A stretch of DNA of 51,713 bases from CAZWKX01 sp964614095. GTDB lineage: Bacteria; Actinomycetota; Acidimicrobiia; Spongiisociales; UBA11373. Each line of letters begins with the position of its first letter. Positions within the stretch are counted from its first letter, which is position 1. Position numbers and translations under genes: made by a program. The stretch spans positions 1 to 51,713 of the forward strand of contig CAZTJO010000013.1 of NCBI GenBank assembly GCA_964614095.1, given 5' to 3'. Shown here in pieces: positions 42,423 to 49,873 of this stretch. The notes below the pieces were generated by a model, which saw only the letters and a list, made by a program, of their open reading frames with translations, did not search any database and had not been told where the DNA came from.

Positions 42423-43626
42423 GCCGTGGAACACTCCCCGACGGGTGATGTTCATCGTGTTGGTGCTGCTCACCCTGTCCTACTTCTGCTGGCTCGCACG
42501 GGGCCCGCTGGGTGAGGCGGCCGGATGGGTGTCGGACCAGGTTGCCAACGCCGGAGACACTTGGGAGGACTGGAGCACCCGCCTGCAGCAGATCGCCGAA
42601 GAGGCCGCCGAGACCGAGATCGAAGAGCGCACCAGCGATGCGGTGTCTCAATCCGTGCTGGTCGTGATCGGGTCGTCGGCGGATGATGCCGCCTTCGCCC
42701 TGCTTGCCCTGTCGCCGGAGGGTGAGGCAACGGTCACGCTTGTTCCCCAAAGCATGTACGCCGTGCTCCCCGGGTACGGCGAGGCACTGCTCGCCGAAGC
42801 CCTCGATTACGAAGGGCTCGATCTCCTGGCTCTCTCCGTGATGAATTCGCTCGGCGTGCGCATCGATCATGTGCTGCAGCTGCCCGGCGGCTCGCTTGCC
42901 GAGGCCCTCGGAGGGCAGGTCGAGATTGATCTGCCGGTGCCGCTGTTCGAGGAGGACGAAGACGGGGTGACTCGCCGGGTGCTTGGCGACGGCGTTCAGG
43001 AGATCCCGGCTGCCTCGATAGAGCTCCTGCTGGTGGAGCCGGGTGTCGGCGACCCCTTTGAATGGCTGCAGCGTCAGGGGGCAGCCTGGCGGGCCGTGAT
43101 CGACAGCATTGCCGAAGACGAGGACACCGCCGATCGAATCGGCCTGGCGGGGCTGGGCGCCGGTCCGGATGTGGCCGACCTGCTTCTCGGGGTTGCTCTC
43201 AGTGAGGACTTCAGCCTGGCGACACTGCCCGTCGCGGTTCCGGAGGCCGGCGAACCGAACACGTTTGTGCTGCCCGCCGCTTTGGTGAATGAGTACGCAG
43301 CATCGCGCTTTGGGCATTTGCTGCTTCGCGAGGGCGATCGGCCCCGGCTGGAGATACTCAACGGGAACGGGCGCATCGGAACGGCCCGGCCGGTGGCCGA
43401 GGTACTGGTGCCACTCGGATTCCGGGTGGTGCGTACCGACAACGCCGACCGTTTCGACTACGAGACGACCCAGGTGGTCGCCCAGGGTGAGGATGCCGAG
43501 GATGCGGCCCGCGAGGTGGCACTGGCGCTGGGAACCGAGTCGGTGTTTGTGGAGCTGCGCCTTCCGTCGGGAGTCATCGACGTCAGTATCATTGTTGGAC
43601 TGGACATGCCAGCAGGGGAGGGTTGA
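42409..43626 (+). CDS. LCP (LytR-CpsA-Psr)-like protein with LytR_C domain
   Basis: A membrane-anchored protein of 405 residues: short cytoplasmic start, one helix (VMFIVLVLLTLSYFCWLA), an extracellular part that resembles an LCP domain (VLVVIGSSADDAAFALLALSPEGEATVTLVPQ in pieces, LGVRIDHVLQLPGGSLAEALGG), and a C-terminal LytR_C domain (LEILNGNGRIGTARPVAEVLVPLGFRVVRTDNADRFDYE in pieces). LCP proteins attach polymers to peptidoglycan. Charged residues that bind the pyrophosphate are hard to place here (IGSSADD replaces the usual GxDxR), so activity is unsure. nadD-LCP-rsfS order is seen in related actinobacteria, as I recall. Confidence 0.8.
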   Translation: MARPEPWNTPRRVMFIVLVLLTLSYFCWLARGPLGEAAGWVSDQVANAGDTWEDWSTRLQQIAEEAAETEIEERTSDAVSQSVLVVIGSSADDAAFALLALSPEGEATVTLVPQSMYAVLPGYGEALLAEALDYEGLDLLALSVMNSLGVRIDHVLQLPGGSLAEALGGQVEIDLPVPLFEEDEDGVTRRVLGDGVQEIPAASIELLLVEPGVGDPFEWLQRQGAAWRAVIDSIAEDEDTADRIGLAGLGAGPDVADLLLGVALSEDFSLATLPVAVPEAGEPNTFVLPAALVNEYAASRFGHLLLREGDRPRLEILNGNGRIGTARPVAEVLVPLGFRVVRTDNADRFDYETTQVVAQGEDAEDAAREVALALGTESVFVELRLPSGVIDVSIIVGLDMPAGEG

Positions 43627-43632
43627 GGCCCC

Positions 43633-44004
43633 ATAGCAGTACATCCGGACACCCTGACTTCTGCACACACAGCTGCGGCCGCGGCCGACGGCAAGAAGGG
43701 TCTGGGTGTGGTGCTCCTCGATGTTTCCCGGCTGCTGGTTATCACCGACCTCTTCGTGATCGCCAGCGGTACCTCACGCCGGCACGTCCGCACCCTTGCT
43801 GAAGAGGTCGAGGAGAAGCTGAAGCGGGAGGGCCGTCATCCTCTGCGCCGGGAAGGTATGGAGGACGCCACCTGGGTCTTGCTCGACTATGGAGACATAG
43901 TCGTGCACCTATTCGATGAGCCCACCCGGCGCTTCTACGACTTGGAGCGTCTCTGGGGAGATGCTCCCCGGACCGAGTTCAGTACGGCGGCATCGAGCGC
44001 CTGA
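43633..44004 (+). CDS. rsfS: Ribosomal silencing factor RsfS, apparent ATA start
   Basis: RsfS binds L14 and keeps ribosomal subunits apart when nutrients are short. The core is VVLLDVSRLLVITDLFVIASGTSRRHVRTLAEEVE in pieces, then WVLLDYGDIVVHLFDEPTRRFYDLERLWGDAP. The first usual start, GTG 43705 or 43708, cuts off the family's N-terminal helix. The frame is open upstream only to the stop at 43624, and encodes AVHPDTLTSAHTAAAAADGKKG, matching that helix. The only codons at its beginning are ATA 43633 (with GGGGAGGG at 43615-43622, ten bases before) and CTG 43654. So the start is probably ATA, or ATG with a base error. From ATA the protein has 123 residues. Confidence 0.9.
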   Translation: MAVHPDTLTSAHTAAAAADGKKGLGVVLLDVSRLLVITDLFVIASGTSRRHVRTLAEEVEEKLKREGRHPLRREGMEDATWVLLDYGDIVVHLFDEPTRRFYDLERLWGDAPRTEFSTAASSA

Positions 44005-44080
44005 GCTGAGCCTTCTTTCCGGGCTCCACAACGTCATAGGTCGGTGCCGTCGGCGCCGGTCTGTTCGCTGAGGCGGCTGA

Positions 44081-44086
44081 TACAAT
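44081..44086 (+). promoter_or_regulatory. -10 box of tRNA-Ala
   Basis: TACAAT with TGA just before it lies 14 bases upstream of the tRNA-Ala 5' end. No clear -35 box is seen at 16-18 bases, which fits an extended -10 promoter. Confidence 0.45.
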
Positions 44087-44099
44087 GCGGCCGCCTCAG

Positions 44100-44173
44100 G
44101 GGGCTGTAGCTCAGCCTGGCAGAGCACTTGCATGGCATGCAAGGGGTCAGGGGTTCAAATCCCCTCAGCTCCA
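44100..44173 (+). tRNA. tRNA-Ala (anticodon GGC)
   Basis: Acceptor GGGGCTG/CAGCTCC with the G3-U70 pair, the identity mark of tRNA-Ala, discriminator A, D-arm AGCTCAGCCTGGCAGAGC, anticodon arm CTTGC-ATGGCAT-GCAAG, T-loop GGTTCAAATCC. Length 74, CCA not encoded. Confidence 0.97.
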
Positions 44174-44207
44174 CAAGTACACCGACCCTCGAGGGTCGGT
44201 GTACTTG
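44174..44207. terminator. Hairpin terminator after tRNA-Ala
   Basis: CAAGTACACCGACCC, loop TCGA, GGGTCGGTGTACTTG: a perfect 15-bp stem directly after the tRNA, followed by TTC but no T run. Confidence 0.8.
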
Positions 44208-44290
44208 TTCAGAGTTCAGAGTCGGCAGCGCGCTCTTCTGTATTCTGTCTCCTGGCTTCTGATTGCTGGATTCTGAACTCTGAATTCTCT
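44207..44290. repeat. Intergenic palindromic repeat, copy F
   Basis: Begins at the end of the tRNA-Ala terminator. Left arm TTCAGAGTTCAGAGTCGG (44208-44225), loop CAGCGCGCTC, then several degenerate TCTGNNT units, ending in TTCTGAACTCTGAATTCTC (44271-44289). It abuts the stop of the GNAT gene. Confidence 0.72.
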
Positions 44291-44731
44291 CTATCCCAGC
44301 CGCTTCTCAAAGGTGAATGAGGTCTTCACTTTCTGGTACCCGGCGTTGAGATAAAACCCATGAGCGGGGCGGCGTGTTGTGCGCGAACGAATCCGCGTGA
44401 TGTGGTGCTCCCGACTTTGCGCCCAGTCTTCAGCTGCGGCGAGCGGCGAGCGACCCACACCGGCACCACGGTCGCCCTCTGCAACACCAAGGCCGCCCAG
44501 TTCGGCGCCGGGCGGGGCCTGTATCAACAGTGAATAGTGCACACGGGCCCATCCGACCACCCGGCCGGCGACCTCGGCGACCAGGACGGCATGCCTCTCA
44601 GCGGCATGTGCCGCCGCAAGCCGATTGGCGACCTCTATGGCGGTCACCGGGTAGCCAAGCTCGGCAGATAATCGAACGATGACGGCTACATCGTCCACAG
44701 TCGCGCTGCGGACAGAGATCGCCGAACCCAC
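44291..44731 (-). CDS. GNAT family N-acetyltransferase
   Basis: A protein of 146 residues with the GNAT fold: SVRSATVDDVAVIVRLSAELGYP at the start, VLVAEVAGRVVGWARVHYS as the central strands, the acetyl-CoA loop in EGDRGAGVGRSPLAAAEDWA (a relaxed RGxGxGxxL), and AHGFYLNAGYQKVKTSFTFEKRL at the end, where Asn-Ala-Gly-Tyr is typical. Substrate unknown. The start is GTG 44731. It is bracketed by repeat copies F and G and reads against its neighbours; with the VOC gene it looks like a small insertion between tRNA-Ala and leuS. Confidence 0.87.
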   Translation of the reverse strand: MGSAISVRSATVDDVAVIVRLSAELGYPVTAIEVANRLAAAHAAERHAVLVAEVAGRVVGWARVHYSLLIQAPPGAELGGLGVAEGDRGAGVGRSPLAAAEDWAQSREHHITRIRSRTTRRPAHGFYLNAGYQKVKTSFTFEKRLG

Positions 44732-44760
44732 GTGGAGCAGAAACTAGTGAGGATTACGAT

Positions 44761-44827
44761 CGAGCAGTCTGCATGCTGCATGCAGATCTCTGCATTCTGC
44801 CCTCAGGATTCTGAACTCTGAGCTCTG
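44761..44827. repeat. Intergenic palindromic repeat, copy G (degenerate)
   Basis: Between the GNAT and VOC genes. It holds GATTCTGAACTCTGAGCTCTG (in part, 44808-44826), matching the right arm of the family, and upstream the short palindromes GCATGCTGCATGC (44770-44782). The left arm and the GTCGGTA loop are not recognisable. Confidence 0.5.
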
Positions 44828-45178
44828 CTACTCCTCCGCAGCCACAAACCCCAGTCGATTCCCAAACGGATCATCGGTAGAGAAGCGTCGGCCCGGCACG
44901 CGGTAGTCCCAGCGTGCCTCAAAACCGTGGGACACAAGACGGTTCGCCAACCGTTCAATGTCCTCGGTCTCAATGCCGGGGTGGGCCTTTTTGGCCGGGC
45001 GGAACTCCTCTTCGACACCGAGATGGATCTCGACCTCTCCGGCGCGGAACCACACCCCGGCACCGCCCAGCTCTTCGGGCCGGGGGATCTCTTCGAGGCC
45101 AAGTGCGTCGCGGTAGAAGACGCGTGCCCGGAATTCTCCACCGGGCGGCATGGCGATCTGAAAGTGATGGAACCTCAC
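44828..45178 (-). CDS. VOC (glyoxalase/bleomycin resistance) superfamily protein
   Basis: A protein of 116 residues with the beta-alpha-beta-beta-beta layout: FHHFQIAMPPGGEFRARVFYRDALGLEEI, GAGVWFRAGEVEIHLGVEE, then AHPGIETEDIERLANRLVSHGFEA and RFSTDDPFGNRLGFVA. His, His and Glu-like ligands (HHFQ, EIHLG) suggest metal binding, though the final Glu of classic glyoxalases is not clear. The function may be a small-molecule lyase, dioxygenase or resistance protein. GTG 45178 is the start. Confidence 0.87.
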   Translation of the reverse strand: MRFHHFQIAMPPGGEFRARVFYRDALGLEEIPRPEELGGAGVWFRAGEVEIHLGVEEEFRPAKKAHPGIETEDIERLANRLVSHGFEARWDYRVPGRRFSTDDPFGNRLGFVAAEE

Positions 45179-45260
45179 ACTCCAGATTGTTGCACCTGTT
45201 GTGTTCCGGCGGCTCCTTCGGGGCCGGCCCAGGCCGGTGGTAGCCTGGCGAATCCCTGTT

Positions 45261-48011
45261 ATGGCCGCCTACGACCACGCTGCAGTCGAGAGGAAATGGC
45301 AGGATCGCTGGGAGGAGCAGGGCACCTTTTTGGTCCCCAACCCCGGTGACCCCGCCTTCGATCCAGCGCGCCCCAAGCTGTACGTGCTCGACATGTTTCC
45401 CTACCCATCCGGGGAGGGCCTGCACGTCGGGCATCCGCTCGGCTACATCGCCTCCGACATCTACTCGCGTTTCAAGCGCATGCGGGGCAGCAACGTGTTG
45501 CATCCGATGGGTTTTGATGCCTTTGGGCTTCCGGCGGACCAGTACGCCGTGGAGACCGGCGTACACCCGCGCCTGACCACCGAAAAGAACATCTCGACGT
45601 TCACGCGGCAGCTGAAGGCGTTTGGGTTCTCCTATGACTGGAGCCGGGTGTTTGCCACCATCGAGCCGGACTACTACCGCTGGACCCAGTGGATCTTCCT
45701 GCAGTTTTTTCATTCATGGTTCGATCCCATCGAGAGCCGGGCCCGGCCCATCACCGAACTCATCGACGAGCTGGAGGCCGGAAGCAGAGATGCCGCGGGC
45801 CGAGTTTGGGCCGATCTCAGCGACGAGGAGCGGCGCGCTTATCTGGACGACCGCCGGCTCGCCTATATCGACGAGGTCCCGGTCAATTGGTGCCCAGGGC
45901 TCGGTACGGTGCTCGCCAACGAGGAAGTGACTAACGAGGGCCGTTCGGACCGCGGTGATTTCCCCGTATTTCAGCGTCCATTGCGACAGTGGATGCTTCG
46001 TATCACCGCCTATGCGGACCGGCTGATCGAGGATCTCGAGCTGGTCGATTGGCCCGAATCGGTCAAGGCGATGCAGCGCAACTGGATCGGCCGCAGCTAC
46101 GGCGCCAACGTCACCTTCCCAGTTCGCGGTGGCGACGACGTCATCGAGGTCTTCACCACGAGGCCGGACACGCTGTTTGGTGCCACGTACATGGTCCTTG
46201 CCCCCGAGCACCCGCTGGTTGATGTGCTAACGGCCGAATCCTGGCCCGAAGGCACCAAACCGGCGTGGACCGGTGGCGCCACCACGCCCGGTGAGGCGAT
46301 CGCGGCCTATCGGAGAGGGGCCGCGTCCAAGTCTCAGCTCGAGCGCCAGATGGAGGAACAGGAGAAGACCGGGGTCTTCACCGGGTCATTTGCCATCAAC
46401 CCGGTCAACGATGACACCATCCCTGTATTTTTGGCCGACTACGTGCTCATGGGGTATGGGACCGGCGCCATTATGGCCGTTCCCGGAGAGGACGAGCGCG
46501 ACTGGGAGTTCGCCGAGATCTACGACTTGCCCATTCTCCGCACCGTGCAGCCGCCTGCCGACTGGGATGAGAGCCGGGCATATGCCGGCGACGGCCCCTC
46601 GATCAACAGCGCCTTCCTCGATGGGCTGCATATGGACGAGGCCAAGGAGAGCATCATTGCCTGGCTGCGGGAGAGGGGCGCGGGTGAGTCCGCGGTCTCC
46701 TACAAGCTGCGGGACTGGCTCTTCAGCCGGCAGCGGTACTGGGGTGAGCCCATTCCCATCCTGCACGGGCCCGGCGGAGAGCTGCGCGCGCTGGCCGATG
46801 AAGACCTGCCTCTGCTGCTGCCGGAGATCGACGACTACCGCCCTCACGCCTCCGACGATGAAAACGCCGAGCCCGAGCCGGCGTTGTCCCGGGCTCCCGA
46901 CGAGTGGAAGACGGTGGCCATCGATGGTGTCACCTACCGGCGGGAGCTCAACACCATGCCTCAGTGGGCCGGCTCCTGCTGGTACTACCTCCGCTTCATC
47001 GACCCGAAGAACGGTGAACGTCTAGTCGGCCGGGAGGCGGAGCGGTACTGGATGATGGATCAGGGCGTTGATCTGTACGTGGGTGGCGTGGAACATGCCG
47101 TGCTCCATCTGCTGTACGCCCGCTTCTGGCACAAGGTCCTCTACGACCTCGGCCACGTGTCGACCGTGGAACCGTTCGGCCGGCTCTTCAACCAGGGGTA
47201 CATCCTGGCCGACGCCTTCCAGGACGAGCGTGGCGTGTACGTTCCGGCAGCCGAAGTCGAAGAGGTCGAAGGCGAGTATTTGCACCGGGGCAAGCCGGTG
47301 CTGCGCAGTCACGGCAAGATGGGCAAGTCGCTGAAGAATTCGGTGAACCCCGACGACGTCTCTGCCGAGTACGGCGTCGATACGCTGCGCCTCTACGAGA
47401 TGTTCATGGGGCCGCTCGATGCGTCGAAGCCGTGGACGACGAGGGATATCGTCGGAGTGCATCGGTTCGTGCAGCGCTTGTGGCGCAACTACGTGGATCC
47501 GGAAACGGGCGAGCTGCTCATGTCGGATGAGGAGCCCGACGCGGACCTGCTTGCGCTCACCCATCGCACCATCAGGGCGGTGACGGACGATCTGGAGGGA
47601 TTGCGGTTCAACACCGCGGTGGCACGGTTCTTCGAGCTCAACAATGCCCTTGTCGGGCTGGAGCGGCTTCCCCGCACCGTCGCCGAGCCGTTCGTTCGCC
47701 TGCTGGCGCCGTTTGCGCCGCACGTCTGTGAGGAGCTCTGGGAGCGGATCGGAAACGCCGATTCGGTCACCGTCGCCGGTTGGCCGGCATACGATCCGGG
47801 TTTGGCCACCGAAAACGTCGTCACGATGATCATCCAGGTGAACGGCAAGGTCCGCGATCGTGTCGATGTGCCCGCCGACATCGGGGACGACGGAGCCGAG
47901 CGCCTCGCCTTGGCCTCGGAGCGGGTGCAGAAGTACACGTGTGGCGCGGCGCCGGAGCGGGTCATCGTACGGGCCCCCAAGCTGGTCAACATTGTGGTGA
48001 GGCAGGGGTGA
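45261..48011 (+). CDS. leuS: Leucyl-tRNA synthetase
   Basis: LeuS charges tRNA-Leu. The protein has 916 residues, long because of an insert of about 75 residues in the editing-side loop (EAGSRDAAGRVWADLSDEERRAYLDDRRLAYIDEVPVNW). Class I motifs are HVGHPLGY (HIGH form) near residue 55 and KMGKSLKN (KMSKS form). The editing domain has TTRPDTLFGATYMVLAPEHPLV and the LMGYGTGAIMAVPGEDERDWEF stretch, with Asp in place. The C-terminal domain ends EKVVIRAPKLVNIVV-like (ERVIVRAPKLVNIVV). ATG 45261 lies 14 bases after TAGCCT (45241-45246), with no SD. Confidence 0.97.
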   Translation: MAAYDHAAVERKWQDRWEEQGTFLVPNPGDPAFDPARPKLYVLDMFPYPSGEGLHVGHPLGYIASDIYSRFKRMRGSNVLHPMGFDAFGLPADQYAVETGVHPRLTTEKNISTFTRQLKAFGFSYDWSRVFATIEPDYYRWTQWIFLQFFHSWFDPIESRARPITELIDELEAGSRDAAGRVWADLSDEERRAYLDDRRLAYIDEVPVNWCPGLGTVLANEEVTNEGRSDRGDFPVFQRPLRQWMLRITAYADRLIEDLELVDWPESVKAMQRNWIGRSYGANVTFPVRGGDDVIEVFTTRPDTLFGATYMVLAPEHPLVDVLTAESWPEGTKPAWTGGATTPGEAIAAYRRGAASKSQLERQMEEQEKTGVFTGSFAINPVNDDTIPVFLADYVLMGYGTGAIMAVPGEDERDWEFAEIYDLPILRTVQPPADWDESRAYAGDGPSINSAFLDGLHMDEAKESIIAWLRERGAGESAVSYKLRDWLFSRQRYWGEPIPILHGPGGELRALADEDLPLLLPEIDDYRPHASDDENAEPEPALSRAPDEWKTVAIDGVTYRRELNTMPQWAGSCWYYLRFIDPKNGERLVGREAERYWMMDQGVDLYVGGVEHAVLHLLYARFWHKVLYDLGHVSTVEPFGRLFNQGYILADAFQDERGVYVPAAEVEEVEGEYLHRGKPVLRSHGKMGKSLKNSVNPDDVSAEYGVDTLRLYEMFMGPLDASKPWTTRDIVGVHRFVQRLWRNYVDPETGELLMSDEEPDADLLALTHRTIRAVTDDLEGLRFNTAVARFFELNNALVGLERLPRTVAEPFVRLLAPFAPHVCEELWERIGNADSVTVAGWPAYDPGLATENVVTMIIQVNGKVRDRVDVPADIGDDGAERLALASERVQKYTCGAAPERVIVRAPKLVNIVVRQG

Positions 48012-48096
48012 GGCTGGGCCCGCCGAGTTCCTGCTCCGGAAGGCTCCTGATCCGCGGCGTGCACCGCGGCGCCGGTTTGTGGCGGATCCATCGGCC

Positions 48097-48798
48097 ATGA
48101 CGGAAGACACAGGCCAGGGGCGAGCGCCTTGGCGTATCACCGATGCCCTGATAGTTGTGTTCGCCGGTCTGCTCGGTTCCTGGGTGGCCACCGTGGCGGT
48201 GGCGCCAGACTTCGCGGAGGACGGCTTCACCGTCCTGCAGCTCTTTGGCGTCGTGCTGGTGGCCCAGGACGTGATGATCTTCGGCACGGTATGGGTCTTG
48301 TCGGCCAAGCTGGCCGAACCGCGCCGGCTCCTCCGGTTGAGGCCCACGCCGCAGGATTATCCGGGCGTTCTCATCGGGCTCGCCTTCAGCCTGGCCGTAG
48401 TCGCCGGATACTGGCTGGCGATCAGATTGGGCCTCGACATTGAGCGACAGGAGGTTGTTGGGGCCGCCGAGCAGGCGGAAAACGGCGCCGAGTGGCTGGC
48501 CGTGGCGGTCTCCGTTGTGTTGCTGGGTCCACTGGCCGAGGAAATCGCCTTTCGGGGTGTTCTACTCAAGGCCCTGCAGGAGCGGTTCAGCGACACCGCC
48601 GCCGTCTACGTGTCGGCGGTAGTCTTTGGTGCGATCCATCTGCTTGGCGACGCCGGCGCCCTGTATGCCGTCCCCGCCTCGGTGCTCCTCGGGATCGTGC
48701 TGGCGCGCCTGACCATCGCCACCGATCGCCTCGGCATGGCCATCCTCACGCACGCCGGCTTCAACCTGTTCTCGGTGTTGGTGATAGCCCTCACTTAG
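48097..48798 (+). CDS. CPBP family intramembrane metalloprotease
   Basis: A membrane protein of about 233 residues with seven or eight helices. The CPBP (Abi) motifs are GPLAEEIAFRGVLLKAL (EExxxR), FGAIH (FxxxH) and the C-terminal ILTHAGFNLFS (HxxxN/D). These residues lie in the membrane and would bind zinc. Family members process prenylated proteins in eukaryotes and have varied roles in bacteria, such as bacteriocin immunity. ATG 48097 or GTG 48079 may be the start. The end overlaps the convergent gene by eight bases. Confidence 0.88.
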   Translation: MTEDTGQGRAPWRITDALIVVFAGLLGSWVATVAVAPDFAEDGFTVLQLFGVVLVAQDVMIFGTVWVLSAKLAEPRRLLRLRPTPQDYPGVLIGLAFSLAVVAGYWLAIRLGLDIERQEVVGAAEQAENGAEWLAVAVSVVLLGPLAEEIAFRGVLLKALQERFSDTAAVYVSAVVFGAIHLLGDAGALYAVPASVLLGIVLARLTIATDRLGMAILTHAGFNLFSVLVIALT

Positions 48799-49168
48799 CG
48801 GGCGAACCCTCTTCCAGGGCGCCGATGAGCCCGAGGACCATGTCGAGCCGGCCTCCCGAGCGAAGCCATTCCAGTGGTGCTCTGCCGGCAAGTTCGGGGT
48901 GGGGCCGGGCCAGCCAGTCGGCGGCGCGGCACGGGTCGAGCTGCTGCTCGAGGTGCGTCACCGCCGCGGCCACGTCGGGCCGGATTCCGCCAACATCAAA
49001 CTGGAAGGCGAAGTAGGCCTCCTCGACCGAAAAACGGCCGGCCAGGCGGATGAGCCCATCTCGTTCGATCAACTCGGCGGCCGAAAGCTGGGCACGGTGG
49101 GCGGCCTCGTGACGTGTGTAGAAGGGGCCGAGAAGAATGGTGTCTTGTGTGGTGGCGGCGGGCGTCAT
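48791..49168 (-). CDS. MbcA/ParS/Xre antitoxin-like protein, no partner toxin
   Basis: A protein of 125 residues (up to 153 if GTG 49252 is used). The C-terminal part, PCRAADWLARPHPELAGRAPLEWLRSGGRLDMVLGLI in pieces, closely fits the DUF2384 toxin-binding domain of MbcA/ParS antitoxins (WL..P.P.LGG..PLELL.tG). The N-terminal half (FYTRHEAAHRAQLSAAELIERDGLIRLAGRFSVEEAYFAFQF in pieces) looks like a winged or HTH-like reader, not the usual Xre. A RES or MbcT toxin is not found next to it: comEA lies upstream and CPBP downstream. It may be a lone regulator. Confidence 0.7.
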   Translation of the reverse strand: MTPAATTQDTILLGPFYTRHEAAHRAQLSAAELIERDGLIRLAGRFSVEEAYFAFQFDVGGIRPDVAAAVTHLEQQLDPCRAADWLARPHPELAGRAPLEWLRSGGRLDMVLGLIGALEEGSPAK

Positions 49169-49330
49169 GTGTAGACCGAGGGTTGCGGCATCGGCTGGGG
49201 CCGGGCCGGCGTGTCCGCAATCATAGGCAGCGGCCCGCGGTCTCCTGCTCACACTCCCGGTATCCGGCGGCCGGGCGGCACTCCGACGGGGGCCTTCCTA
49301 CTTTGGCCCCATTGTGGTATTCGCGGGGAG

Positions 49331-49873
49331 ATGCCGAACCGTCTCTACGAGTATTCGCATTGGCTCGGTGCCGGCGTTCTGCTCGCCGTGGCCGTCGTCG
49401 CCGGTCTCTGGTATTCCGGCCGGGCTCCGGAGCCAGTGCCGGTGAGCATCGGGCGCGGCGCCGACGAGGGGGTGATAACCGTGCATGTTGCCGGCGCCGT
49501 GCGCCGGCCGGGGCTGGTGCAGGTGACGCAGCCGGCAAGGGTCGCCGACGCCATTGCCTCGGCGGGAGGGGCGCTTCCCGAGGCCGATCTGCACCAGATC
49601 AATCTGGCCGCGCCCTTGGTGGATGGCCAGCAGCTGCTGGTGCCCTCTGAGAGTGCACCGGCGGGTTCACCCGGCGACGGGAGGGTGCGGGTGAACGTTG
49701 CCGATGCCGTGGAGCTGCAGGAGCTTCCCGGTGTGGGCCCGGTGCTGGCGCAGCGAATACTCGACCATCGCAACGAGCATGGCCCGTTTGTTGCCGTCGA
49801 GGATCTCCTCGAGGTCCCCGGAATTGGAGAGGGGAAGCTCGCCGCGCTGCGCGACGCGGTCCTGTTGCCCTGA
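49331..49873 (+). CDS. comEA: Competence protein ComEA
   Basis: ComEA is a membrane-anchored DNA receptor for uptake. The protein has 180 residues: an N-terminal helix (WLGAGVLLAVAVVAGLWYS), a SLBB domain (ITVHVAGAVRRPGLVQVTQPARVADAIASAGG in pieces), and a helix-hairpin-helix DNA-binding pair (VNVADAVELQELPGVGPVLAQRILDHRNEHGPFVAVEDLLEVPGIGEGKLAAL in pieces). ATG 49331 is directly after GGGGAG, an odd spacing that leaves the start unsure. comEC follows in a CTGA overlap. Confidence 0.95.
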   Translation: MPNRLYEYSHWLGAGVLLAVAVVAGLWYSGRAPEPVPVSIGRGADEGVITVHVAGAVRRPGLVQVTQPARVADAIASAGGALPEADLHQINLAAPLVDGQQLLVPSESAPAGSPGDGRVRVNVADAVELQELPGVGPVLAQRILDHRNEHGPFVAVEDLLEVPGIGEGKLAALRDAVLLP

